Origin: a bacterium
Lineage (GTDB): Bacteria; Planctomycetota; SZUA-567
Assembly: GCA_003249795.1 (NCBI GenBank)
Contig: QKHZ01000188.1
Location: 1 to 64,000, forward strand
DNA length: 64,000 nucleotides
Direction: 5' to 3'
The notes under the pieces are model-generated. The model had not been told where the DNA came from. It did no database searches and saw only the letters and a list, made by a program, of their open reading frames with translations. A program made the translations under genes and the position numbers. Positions 44,863 to 53,241 of this stretch are shown piece after piece (positions within the stretch are counted from its first letter, which is position 1; every line of letters starts with the position of its first letter).

Positions 44863-45579
44863 CTACTCTGATTCGGGTGAATCTGTTCGAGGATAAAAGC
44901 AGGTGGCAATCACATGTTTTTCGTGGATTAGATAGTTGCCGACAATTACAAGGTCGAAGAGTTGTCCGGATTCCAATAGCTGCAACCCGCATGTAGTTTC
45001 AGACAATAGCTCAACTGAGATTTTGCGGTAATCCACTACGGTTTTGGTGATCATGTACTGTAGTTTGAAAAACGCTTCCTTCAGGCAGAAAAAAATCGTC
45101 GCGATCTGATCTTGTGCGGCACCAGAACGTGTATGGAAAAATTCCGTTTCTTTCTCGGAGAAAACCAGTGGCCACAGATCCGGACTCAACCGACCGAGTG
45201 CCTCGACATCAATCCCGAGGCTGCTCCATTGTGTCAAGCGCCCTGCACACGCCATGCAAAACCGGTCACTGTGCGAGAGACTGCCGATGACTCCATTCGG
45301 CCACAGTACGGTTCCGTCGTCAGCCGCAACCAGTTCGGCATTAGAGGCACTGCAATCTGCGCAAACCTTCCGCGCGGCAGTTCGGCCGGCGATATACTCG
45401 CGGCGCCGCTTTTCAACGGCAGAGGCAATTGATTTTTCTTCGGCAGGATACAGGGGAGATTGCAGTTGATCGAGGGTTCCCCACGCGAGTGCGATACTGT
45501 CAGGAATGTTTAACTGCTGCCGTAAAAACGGCAATTGCTCATTACAGCATCCAGAATTACATTCCGACTCAGGCATCAT
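44863..45579 (-). CDS. Sfp-type 4'-phosphopantetheinyl transferase
   Basis: A 238-aa enzyme that activates carrier proteins by adding the CoA phosphopantetheine arm to a serine. Motifs: RRREYIAGRTAARKV near 57, GSLSHSDRF near 100, LGIDVEAL near 123 and FFCLKEAFFKLQ near 165; the last two carry the metal and CoA-binding residues. Its ATG directly follows the stop of the KS-AT gene (TGA-ATG). It should modify the three carrier-protein domains visible in this cluster. Confidence 0.93.
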   Translation of the reverse strand: MMPESECNSGCCNEQLPFLRQQLNIPDSIALAWGTLDQLQSPLYPAEEKSIASAVEKRRREYIAGRTAARKVCADCSASNAELVAADDGTVLWPNGVIGSLSHSDRFCMACAGRLTQWSSLGIDVEALGRLSPDLWPLVFSEKETEFFHTRSGAAQDQIATIFFCLKEAFFKLQYMITKTVVDYRKISVELLSETTCGLQLLESGQLFDLVIVGNYLIHEKHVIATCFYPRTDSPESE

Positions 45580-48504
45580 TCAGGCATTTCCGGCTGCGCC
45601 GAGGACTGCCGCCTGCATTTGCACCAACTCCTGCATGGCCTGCGACTGCAACTGCAGTACCGTCGCGACCGCATCGGTCTGTCCGAGGGCAGCATTATTT
45701 AAATTAAAGTCATTGCCGACTCCGGTAGAATGGTTCATATGGGCGACCGGATCGAGATAATAACGCTGTTGGTCAAAGGCATAAACAGGCACGCCGGACC
45801 GGTGATAGCTGCTGTTTCCGAACAGGATATTCCAGTCTATGTTGACGCCGGCGCAATACAGACCACCAAGTGCATTCATCAACGAAACCAGTGGTTCTTG
45901 CGTTCCTTTCTGCGAAGCGAATATCCGCGCGTTCTTCGGTTGGATCCGGCGCAACAAGCTGCTTAAAACCGGGACACAGCCAATCTCAAGGAATAGCGTT
46001 TCGTGCGTATCGTTTAATGCTGAACAGATGGAATCGTGGAATAATACCGGTTGCCGCATCTGACGGACGAAATAATCCGGCCATGACACATCATCTTCAA
46101 GCGGTTTGCCGGTCATTGTCGAAACCATCGGAATCGTTGCGCGCGCGTAACCGACATTCTGCAGTTCTTTCTGAAACGGCTCCAGAACCGGATCCATCAT
46201 CGGGGCATGAAACGGATGCGATACTTTTAACTGCTTGTAGATTAGCCCCGCGTTTTTGCACGTTTGCATCGCCGATTCGATTGCAGCAGCGTCACCGGCA
46301 AGCACAGTTTGGCCAGGAGCGTTTAACGCAGCAATGACGCAATGATCGTCATCCAGAATCCCCTGCGGCAGTGTTTCGTGATCTGCCATGACCGCGAGCA
46401 TTGATCCGGCAAGTGCATGATCTTTGACCAGCTTTGCGCGTTTAATCACAAGCTCCATCGCCGACTCAACCGAGAATACACCGGCCACACATGCAGCGGC
46501 ATATTCGCCGATACTATGGCCGATCACTTTTGCAGGCTTAACGCCAAACTCAGCCCAAAGAGCAGCCAGCGAAACTTGGAATGAAAAGATTGCAGGCTGG
46601 GTATATTCGGTCTGGTCAAGCGGCGAGTCGTCTTGAGAAAGGCGGATCACATCCATGAGTGGCGTGTCATTGTATTTGCTCCAGACATGCTGGCAGCGGT
46701 CAAACGTCTGCCTGAATGTTTGCGAGGCTTCATAGAGCTCCACACCCATTTGCGGCGTCTGCGATCCCTGCCCGCTAAAGACAAATACCACCTCTGACGA
46801 CCCAGCCGCTTTCGCTTGTTGAATGCCCTCAGAAGACGTACCTGCTGCCCAATCGGAAAACCGTTGCCGTAATTGCGCATCAGAATCCGCGCACACCGTC
46901 ATCCGATAGGGAAACTCTGTTCTGTGTGTGGCAAGCTCGATGCATGCTGAACGGATATCATTTGCATGATCGGAGGAATCATTGAGCCACTCCCCAATCC
47001 GGATCGCCGCATTCTTGACTGCTTGTTCACTAACTCCAGATAGCAGAGCGACTTTTGCTCCGCCGAAAACAGGTTCGGGCATTGGTGCGGCCTTGGCCGA
47101 ATCAGCAACCGGAGCAGAGGCAAGAAGCAGGTGCGCGCCGGTGCCACTGATGCCGAAAGAACTGATCCCGGCAATCCGTTGCCCCTGTTGCGGAAGGTTC
47201 CACTCGGTTGTTTTGTCAACAACCTGCAGCGTGCAATTTTGCCAGTCCATCCTCTCGGACAAGGGGTTGCAATGCGTTGTCTGCGGGATCACACCGTCAC
47301 GCACGCAGCAGATCGCCTTAATGACACCCGCCACACCCGCCGCCGCTTCGAGGTGGCCAATGTTCGGCTTGACCGATCCGACCAGTAACGGATCGCTGCG
47401 TTTGCCATAAACAGCCTGTAAGGCATCCAGTTCAATCGGATCGCCCAGCGGCGTTCCTGTTCCATGCGCTTCAATAAAACCGACCTGTTCTGCAGCGATG
47501 CCAGAATTTTTTAATGCCCTGCGGAGAATCATCTCCTGAGCCGGGCCATTCGGAGACGTAAAGCCGTTACTGAGCCCGCCGTGACCTACCGCGCCGCCGA
47601 GGATGACTGCATGAATACAATCGCCATCATTCACCGCATCCTCAAGACGCTTCAAAACCAGAATCCCGCATCCTTCGCCTCGTCCGAAGCCATCGGCAAG
47701 TTGGCTGAAGCTCTTGCTGCGGCCGTCAGGCGAGACAGCATTCAGCGCACTTAACCCGACCCACGCCGCCGGTGTCAGCATCAGATTCACACCGCCGGCC
47801 AGCGCCAGATTGCAGTCGCCCGCACGGATTGAATCCACCGCGTTTTGAATCGCAATGAGTGACGATGAGCACGCAGTGTCAAGCGATACCGATGGACCGT
47901 GAAAATCATAAAAATAACTTAACCGACCAGCCGCTGAGCATGACATCACTCCCGTCGACGACCACGGGTCGATCGCATCTGTATCCCCGCTGCACATCCG
48001 TGCTTCCAGATAGTCAACCGAGGAGATACCGATAAAGACGCCGCTGTTACTTGCGCGCAGGGATTTTGGTTTGATCCCCGCATCCTCAAACGCATTCCAG
48101 CTGACCTCAAGCAGCATCCGCTGCTGCGGATCCATTACTATCGCCTCGACCGGAGAGATTCTGAAAAAGGCTGCATCAAAAAGTCCGGGATCTTCTGTCA
48201 AAAATCCACCGCGCTTTACATACGACTTGCCCGCTTCGCCCCGTCGAGGATGATACCACCGTTCCATGTCAAATCGTTGCTGCGGCACATCCGAGACGCC
48301 GTCATAGCCTTCCTGCAGCAAGCGGAAAAACGTATCCGGAGAATACGCCCCGCCCGGGAAACGACAGGACATCCCGACTACCGCGACCGGCTGCGTGTCA
48401 GCACCTGACGCTTTCAAGGAGTCCACTTCATCCTGCAGCGTATTGATCCTGTCGCGCGCGGAGCGTAAGGCATCTTTTAAGCGTTCTTCCATCGATTCTG
48501 GCAT
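45580..48504 (-). CDS. Type I polyketide synthase, KS-AT protein without carrier domain
   Basis: A 974-aa protein. A coiled-coil docking helix (1-35, MEERLKDALRSARDRINTLQ) precedes a ketosynthase (about 38-460) with active-site Cys in DTACSSSL and His in EAHGTGTPLGD and NIGHLEAAAG, and an acyltransferase (about 570-870) with Ser in GHSIGEYAAA. The specificity motif SHPFHAP and the Arg in VIKRAKL point to malonyl-CoA. The last 100 residues have no ACP and end in a Gln/Ala-rich helix that may be a docking element. The start ATG 48504 (MPESMEER) is preferred over 48546. It would extend a chain held on another protein's carrier. Confidence 0.92.
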   Translation of the reverse strand: MPESMEERLKDALRSARDRINTLQDEVDSLKASGADTQPVAVVGMSCRFPGGAYSPDTFFRLLQEGYDGVSDVPQQRFDMERWYHPRRGEAGKSYVKRGGFLTEDPGLFDAAFFRISPVEAIVMDPQQRMLLEVSWNAFEDAGIKPKSLRASNSGVFIGISSVDYLEARMCSGDTDAIDPWSSTGVMSCSAAGRLSYFYDFHGPSVSLDTACSSSLIAIQNAVDSIRAGDCNLALAGGVNLMLTPAAWVGLSALNAVSPDGRSKSFSQLADGFGRGEGCGILVLKRLEDAVNDGDCIHAVILGGAVGHGGLSNGFTSPNGPAQEMILRRALKNSGIAAEQVGFIEAHGTGTPLGDPIELDALQAVYGKRSDPLLVGSVKPNIGHLEAAAGVAGVIKAICCVRDGVIPQTTHCNPLSERMDWQNCTLQVVDKTTEWNLPQQGQRIAGISSFGISGTGAHLLLASAPVADSAKAAPMPEPVFGGAKVALLSGVSEQAVKNAAIRIGEWLNDSSDHANDIRSACIELATHRTEFPYRMTVCADSDAQLRQRFSDWAAGTSSEGIQQAKAAGSSEVVFVFSGQGSQTPQMGVELYEASQTFRQTFDRCQHVWSKYNDTPLMDVIRLSQDDSPLDQTEYTQPAIFSFQVSLAALWAEFGVKPAKVIGHSIGEYAAACVAGVFSVESAMELVIKRAKLVKDHALAGSMLAVMADHETLPQGILDDDHCVIAALNAPGQTVLAGDAAAIESAMQTCKNAGLIYKQLKVSHPFHAPMMDPVLEPFQKELQNVGYARATIPMVSTMTGKPLEDDVSWPDYFVRQMRQPVLFHDSICSALNDTHETLFLEIGCVPVLSSLLRRIQPKNARIFASQKGTQEPLVSLMNALGGLYCAGVNIDWNILFGNSSYHRSGVPVYAFDQQRYYLDPVAHMNHSTGVGNDFNLNNAALGQTDAVATVLQLQSQAMQELVQMQAAVLGAAGNA

Positions 48505-48582
48505 GGGATATGATTCCTGATATTTTTTTGGCAGATGGTCTCGCATTATCCAGCGGCCATCAAGGCCCGGCTGTGCCTGAAA

Positions 48583-48618
48583 AAAGGACTTCCGCCCGCC
48601 ATGGAACGAAAGTCCTTT
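48583..48618 (-). terminator. Terminator of the first DUF697 gene
   Basis: A perfect 9-bp stem (AAAGGACTT / AAGTCCTTT) with an 18-nt loop. On the minus strand it is followed by six T. It separates the DUF697 gene from the KS-AT/PPTase unit. Confidence 0.75.
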
Positions 48619-48655
48619 GATTCATTTCAATCGATCAACTCAGATGAACAGAACT

Positions 48656-49168
48656 TCAGGCTTTCGGCTGTTCATTCTTGGCGAGGTTTTCGCCCTTCTT
48701 GTACTGTTCGTAGTAGTATTCGCGCATCTTTTCCGGCTTGAAGTCAAGCATGGTGCCACCGGTTTCGAAGTGCTGGATGAAGACTTTACCCAGAGCATAG
48801 GTCGAAGCACTGGCGACAACCGACATCGATGCAGCACCAGCGATGGTACCGACAACCGGGATCAGCTTCATAAGGCTGTAAACTGCGCCTGTGCAAAGGT
48901 TGGCCATGCCGTAGCCGCCGATCAGCGTGCCGATGACCGACTTACCAGCTTCTTCCTTGAACGTAACGCCATAATTTTCCGCCAGAAGATAAAGCATCCG
49001 GATCTGGATCCCCGTCAGGGCAGCGATATCAGCTACCGGAGGAATCACACCCGTTCCCAGCGCAACAAGCATATGCTTGCGAACAATTTCTTCCGCCTTG
49101 GCCATGCTGCAGCAGCATTCTTCATTTTCAGTTTCGCAGCACACATCTGTTTCATCTTTTTTCACCAT
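48656..49168 (-). CDS. DUF697-like (YcjF-type) membrane protein with Cys-rich N-terminus
   Basis: A 170-aa protein. A short N-terminal Cys-rich segment (VCCETENEECCCSM, five Cys) leads into a DUF697-type hydrophobic domain with VIPPVADIAALTGIQIRMLY, a Gly-rich helix (SVIGTLIGGYGMAN) and LIPVVGTIAGAASMSVVASA. The C-terminal helix is charged. DUF697 proteins are mostly uncharacterised; E. coli YcjF is paired with a GTPase. GGAGG precedes ATG 49168. It has its own promoter and terminator. The second DUF697-like gene upstream is its paralogue. Confidence 0.72.
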   Translation of the reverse strand: MVKKDETDVCCETENEECCCSMAKAEEIVRKHMLVALGTGVIPPVADIAALTGIQIRMLYLLAENYGVTFKEEAGKSVIGTLIGGYGMANLCTGAVYSLMKLIPVVGTIAGAASMSVVASASTYALGKVFIQHFETGGTMLDFKPEKMREYYYEQYKKGENLAKNEQPKA

Positions 49169-49228
49169 TACATTTCCTCCGACAGTTAGTACCATTTACA
49201 TTTGAACAATATATCAATGAATTGTCTT

Positions 49229-49249
49229 TTTTCTGCACGTTACAGAAAA
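49229..49249 (-). promoter_or_regulatory. Hairpin in the 5' leader of the first DUF697 gene
   Basis: A perfect 7-bp inverted repeat, TTTTCTG-N7-CAGAAAA, between the promoter and the start codon. It may be a weak attenuator or operator; its role is unknown. Confidence 0.3.
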
Positions 49250-49278
49250 TGCCCAACCAAATTTGACACAGTATAACA

Positions 49279-49307
49279 ATTACACAAAAAACATAAGCTC
49301 TTGTCAA
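49279..49307 (-). promoter_or_regulatory. Promoter of the first DUF697 gene
   Basis: On the minus strand, TTGACA (49302-49307), a 17-bp spacer and TGTAAT (49279-49284). The -35 lies inside the sequence TTTCTTGACAAG, which resembles motifs upstream of the exporter and secretin genes. Confidence 0.7.
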
Positions 49308-49343
49308 GAAAAGATTTTACTATTGCATACGATCAAATGGATT

Positions 49344-50171
49344 TCACGACTCCTTTTCTGAATGAGCCCATTGTTTCCACGAATTCCAGCCAGACTCAAC
49401 ACTATCCCGAACCGCATGAACAAAACTTGAACAAACCAAATGCTCGGGACGTCCGCCGCCTTCATAATGATGGACAATTGTCCGTCCTAGCGCACATGTG
49501 GTCGCAGCAGCATATGCCGCCAGACTTCCCGCCCCCAGAAACGTGCCGACTCCAGGAATCAACTTCGCCAGAGACGATGCAAAGATCGACCCGATCGCAG
49601 CTCCGCCTGCTGAAAACGCAAACAGTCCTGCAAGCCGCAATGACCAACCCGGCGTCGGCGTAAAGCCATATAGTTTTGACAGCTCTTCAATCAGATTTGC
49701 CTGAAGGGCAGTCATTCCGATGACATCCGCTGCAGGAAGGGGAATGAATCCAGAACCTCCGGCTGCAAGCGTATGTCGGCGGATCATCACATTGGCCCGC
49801 GCACGCAGACTGTCGTAGCTCTCCGGATCGTCCTCACTCTTCTGCACAGTCGCGACAACAGCATTTTTACGCATTTTATGCAGATCACGGTCAGAACAGA
49901 CCTTCTCCGCATTCACAGCGATGACTGCGGGTTTCGGCTTCTCTGCCTTCTGGCTGACAGTTTTCTTCATTTTCTTTCCTGCTTTTGCCGAATTCGTCGA
50001 GGGTTTCGAAACCCTTTGTTCGTTGGCTGCCTTTGCGGCATTATTCTCACCGCTTATTGATGTTGATGGCTTTGCCTTCGTTTCTGGGCCAGCAACTTCC
50101 GCTGCGTCCTGTTTCAAGTGAACATCCACATCCACGAGATCGTTACGGTTAGGATTACGAATTTTTCGCAA
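49344..50171 (-). CDS. DUF697-like membrane protein with long basic N-terminal tail
   Basis: A 275-aa protein. Residues 1-125 are hydrophilic and disordered, rich in Lys, Ala and Pro (GKKMKKTVSQKAEKPKP), starting with MRKIRNPNRN. Residues 130-250 form a DUF697-type domain parallel to the neighbouring paralogue: RRHTLAAGGSGFIPLPAADV, LIEELSKLYGF, LIPGVGTFLGAGSLAAYAA. The start is TTG 50171, 2 nt after the ParA stop, with AGGGAGG 6 nt upstream overlapping that stop codon. The tight coupling suggests it works with the ParA ATPase. No function is known. Confidence 0.7.
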   Translation of the reverse strand: MRKIRNPNRNDLVDVDVHLKQDAAEVAGPETKAKPSTSISGENNAAKAANEQRVSKPSTNSAKAGKKMKKTVSQKAEKPKPAVIAVNAEKVCSDRDLHKMRKNAVVATVQKSEDDPESYDSLRARANVMIRRHTLAAGGSGFIPLPAADVIGMTALQANLIEELSKLYGFTPTPGWSLRLAGLFAFSAGGAAIGSIFASSLAKLIPGVGTFLGAGSLAAYAAATTCALGRTIVHHYEGGGRPEHLVCSSFVHAVRDSVESGWNSWKQWAHSEKES

Positions 50172-50173
50172 AA

Positions 50174-51151
50174 TCAGCCTCCCTGATGCCAAAGACGCGA
50201 AGATAGATCAAGAAAAACCTGCCGTGCGGCAGGAACACTGCCCTCCAACACCGACATCCCGTTATTGACACTGTTCTGGATTTGCGCCGTCTCCGGCAGC
50301 GAAATATCCAGAATTTGACCGAATGAATTTTCCTGCAAGACCTCCAGCACTTCTGCCGAAGCGATCCGGCCTGAGCGGAACCGGTTTAAAAACAGAAAAA
50401 TCCGGGGTGAAACGCTGCCTGTTTCTTCTGCCGCTTCTTCAATATCGGCTTTTGTCAGTGATGCTGACTCCAGCGACCAGACATCCGGCAACACTGGCAT
50501 CAGGACGGTCGAGCTGAGCAGATACGCGCTGCGCACCAAGTCGCCGAATCCCGGTGGAACGTCAAACAGAACGCAGTCATAACGCTCTGTTGTTCCATTC
50601 ATTTTTTCACGCAGAAATTCAAGAGCGTTCAGCTTGCGTAAATGTGCATCCACTTTCCGCACTGCCGGTTTTGAGGCGATCAGATCCAGCCCCGCATACC
50701 GGGTTGCGGTCGCGGCAACGCAAAAATCGACCGGCTCTTCGCAACAGACTTCCAGTAATGTCGGCAAATGATCGTATTGCTGGTCTTCCGGAAGAAGAAA
50801 GTTCGTCGCTGACGCCTGCGGGTCACAGTCAACAAACAGAACCCGGATACCCGCCATCGACAAGGCAACGGCGAGATTGAGCGAGATGACGGTCTTGCCG
50901 ACACCGCCCTTTTGAATTCCGACTGTCATCACGGCGTTTTTTGGCGAGGGGGTGAGTTTACGCATCAGTTCATGCGCTACACAACGGCCGCGTCCCGACT
51001 TCAGGCCAGGAAGGACAAGCTCATCGGCGCCATTGCCATCGCTGCCGGCAGAAACGGAATCACCACCCGCAACCTGCAAGGACGACAGGCGCCGCGCGAA
51101 TTCCTCTTCAGATAGCGCCATCCATTGGCTGGCCTCAGCAATCGTCAGCAT
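50174..51151 (-). CDS. ParA/MinD-family ATPase with N-terminal helical extension
   Basis: A 325-aa protein. Residues 1-30 look like a helix-turn-helix (LTIAEASQWMALSEEEFARR), then a Gly/Ser linker. The ATPase core (about 72-320) has the deviant Walker A GIQKGGVGKT, LFVDCDPQASATNFL and Walker B-like CVLFDVPPGFG. ParA proteins form dynamic gradients on DNA or membrane to position cargo. There is no parB or parS next to it. The start is ATG 51151 after GGGG. It lies 92 nt after the ABC exporter gene and is coupled to the DUF697-like gene, suggesting positioning of a membrane cargo rather than plasmid partition. Confidence 0.88.
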   Translation of the reverse strand: MLTIAEASQWMALSEEEFARRLSSLQVAGGDSVSAGSDGNGADELVLPGLKSGRGRCVAHELMRKLTPSPKNAVMTVGIQKGGVGKTVISLNLAVALSMAGIRVLFVDCDPQASATNFLLPEDQQYDHLPTLLEVCCEEPVDFCVAATATRYAGLDLIASKPAVRKVDAHLRKLNALEFLREKMNGTTERYDCVLFDVPPGFGDLVRSAYLLSSTVLMPVLPDVWSLESASLTKADIEEAAEETGSVSPRIFLFLNRFRSGRIASAEVLEVLQENSFGQILDISLPETAQIQNSVNNGMSVLEGSVPAARQVFLDLSSRLWHQGG

Positions 51152-51243
51152 TCTGCTTCCCCACAACCTGCGTCAGATCCGGCGCTCTTTATTCATTTGA
51201 CCGGTATCGACTCCGGCATGCCCAAAGAGCAAACGGATCACAC

Positions 51244-52935
51244 TTACGCGTTTTCTTTTTTAAGCCGTCCATAATCCAGACGGTAAATCTTGTCAGCAAC
51301 GTCGAAAAATTCTCGGTCATGGCTGACGACCAGAAGGAGCTTGCCCTTCTTTTTGAGTCCCGCCAGTACGTCGTGATAAAAGAAGGAGCGGAATTCCGGA
51401 TCCTGGTCGGATGCGACTTCATCAAAAATATAAATCGGGCGGTCTTCAAGCAGACTGATAATTAACGCCAGACGCTTTCTTTGTCCGGTCGAGAGCTCCA
51501 AATCCGTATACTGCTCATCTTTAAAACTGGTTTTGTTGGATAATCGCATTTTTTCAAGCCATTCAAGCACATCTTCCGGAGCTGTCGAGCGCATCCCGTA
51601 AAACTTGTCGAATAGATGGAAATCAGAAAAGATCGTGCTGAAATGTTCGCGTGCCCATGAACGCATCTCCGGTTTGATCTCGGTATCGTGCAATTGCATC
51701 TTTCCCTGATCCAGAGGATAAAGGCTGCTCAGCATTTTCAGCAACGTCGATTTTCCGCTGCCGTTGCCACCGATCAGAAACGTGATCTTGCCCGCTTCCA
51801 GATGTAGATCCAGCGGGCCCACCGTAAACGTTGGTTCTCCTGCGCGGTCGCGGTAACTGAATGCCGCTTTTTTCAGTTCCAAAGCGTTCACCTTCGAAAG
51901 AACCGGACGATCCTTGACCGGATCCGGCGTTTCGGTAACGGCAAGATAACTTTCAAGTTCATGCAGTTTGGTCACAGCAACGTTTGCCTGCGCCAGAAGG
52001 GGAATTGCCTCCACAACGTTACCGATAGGCCCGAACATGAAAAGTGCCACCGCTGTCAGGCTCATGATCTCTTCGTTTTTGATCATTTCGAATACCGGCA
52101 GGCCAAAGACAAAGCACGCCGTAATCACAAACACAAACATGCGGGTGTTCAGGAAATTCCGCACATGCAGGGCGTTAGCGGCAACCTTGTGCGTTTGCGC
52201 CTCGACTGCGCGCGGAACGATAAAGGATTCGTACAGATCCTTGCTGCGCACCGACGACATCTTCACTTCCTTGATCCCGTGCAACATCTGCTGCACAAGG
52301 TGGAAGTAGCTTTTTTCAGACGAATAGGCGCAACCGAACAGATATTCCACCTTGCTTGAAACCTGCATGTAAATCAGTGCAATGAGCAGTGTAACGCCGA
52401 TGGTAAGCAGAAACGCAATCGGAGAGATCGTGAAGATATAGCTCAGGCAGAACCCAAGCATCACGATCGACCCGCATGCGTTGAAAATCGGCAGCGCCGC
52501 CTGGGAAATATGGTTGGTGTTGTCAGACAGCGTGACAAAGACCTGTGTTGTTTCCAGTTCGTCAAACGCGCAGAGTTCGCTTTTCCGAATCCGGTCGGCA
52601 ATGTTTTCACGGAAGCTTCTGACAATCCCTTCACTGTGGGTTACCGATTTGGTCAGTAGATAATTACTGGAATACAGAAACGCGATCACTGCAACCGAGA
52701 ACATGAGAACATACCGCACCAACTCGTCTTCACCACGGTTGTGGCTACTGGCGCCGGAATTGATAATCGCTACAATCGCGCCGTTGGACAAGCCGGAAGC
52801 CAAGCCCATCAGAATAATGTTCCGGGAATCAACGCCCAGATTTTCCCGGATCAGTTTGATATACGGTTGATTGAGAAATCGTTGGATCATCCCCATGGGA
52901 TAACCCGCTGTCGGGTCTGTTTCCTGTTGTGCCAT
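51244..52935 (-). CDS. Cyclic-peptide-type ABC exporter (SyrD-like)
   Basis: A 563-aa fused membrane and ATPase half-transporter. The membrane part (about 1-325) has six hydrophobic segments; the ATPase part (about 340-560) has Walker A GGNGSGKST, signature LSTGQRKRL, Walker B PIYIFDEVASDQDP and the switch His in LLVVSHDREF. The layout and the signature LSTGQ match exporters found with non-ribosomal peptide clusters, as in syringomycin and cyclic peptide export. ATG 52935 is preferred; an upstream TTG 52983 is possible. It probably exports the NRPS/PKS product across the inner membrane. Confidence 0.87.
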   Translation of the reverse strand: MAQQETDPTAGYPMGMIQRFLNQPYIKLIRENLGVDSRNIILMGLASGLSNGAIVAIINSGASSHNRGEDELVRYVLMFSVAVIAFLYSSNYLLTKSVTHSEGIVRSFRENIADRIRKSELCAFDELETTQVFVTLSDNTNHISQAALPIFNACGSIVMLGFCLSYIFTISPIAFLLTIGVTLLIALIYMQVSSKVEYLFGCAYSSEKSYFHLVQQMLHGIKEVKMSSVRSKDLYESFIVPRAVEAQTHKVAANALHVRNFLNTRMFVFVITACFVFGLPVFEMIKNEEIMSLTAVALFMFGPIGNVVEAIPLLAQANVAVTKLHELESYLAVTETPDPVKDRPVLSKVNALELKKAAFSYRDRAGEPTFTVGPLDLHLEAGKITFLIGGNGSGKSTLLKMLSSLYPLDQGKMQLHDTEIKPEMRSWAREHFSTIFSDFHLFDKFYGMRSTAPEDVLEWLEKMRLSNKTSFKDEQYTDLELSTGQRKRLALIISLLEDRPIYIFDEVASDQDPEFRSFFYHDVLAGLKKKGKLLLVVSHDREFFDVADKIYRLDYGRLKKENA

Positions 52936-53050
52936 ATGATAACATATTCCTGATCGGCTTTTGCCCAAGCCACGTCCAAACAAAATATCCAGATTATTCA
53001 GGATAATTCATCTGTGCGGATTTGTCTACTGTAAAACTTGCTAACCTCTT

Positions 53051-53062
53051 CTTATCAAAAAA
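53051..53062 (-). promoter_or_regulatory. Shared motif upstream of the ABC exporter gene
   Basis: TTTTTTGATAAG on the minus strand. The same 12 bases occur upstream of the secretin gene, and a close variant upstream of the first DUF697 gene. It includes a TTGATA -35-like hexamer; no convincing -10 follows. Confidence 0.4.
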
Positions 53063-53114
53063 GTAATGCTTTTTAAATGACCCTGGCAATGCCATTTACG
53101 CTGTCATAAATAAA

Positions 53115-53143
53115 CGAACGGATCGATTTAATCGACCCGTTCG
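53115..53143 (-). terminator. Terminator of the secretin gene
   Basis: A 13-bp stem with one mismatch (CGAACGGATCGAT / ATCGACCCGTTCG), a 3-nt loop and TTTATTT on the minus strand. It lies 99 nt after the secretin stop and separates it from the exporter gene. Confidence 0.8.
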
Positions 53144-53241
53144 CCAGAAAACTCATTTGTGATTTCAACAAAGCCGTTTCCGAATCATTCCCCGCTTCAT
53201 GTGCAGAAAAAACAGGCTAAGATTTTGGTTAACTCACAATG

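Noticed and set aside
50174-51151. ParA-type ATPase as a sign of an integrated plasmid or prophage
   Set aside because: No parB, replication gene, integrase, transposase or direct repeat flanks it, and it is embedded between secondary-metabolism genes on the same strand.
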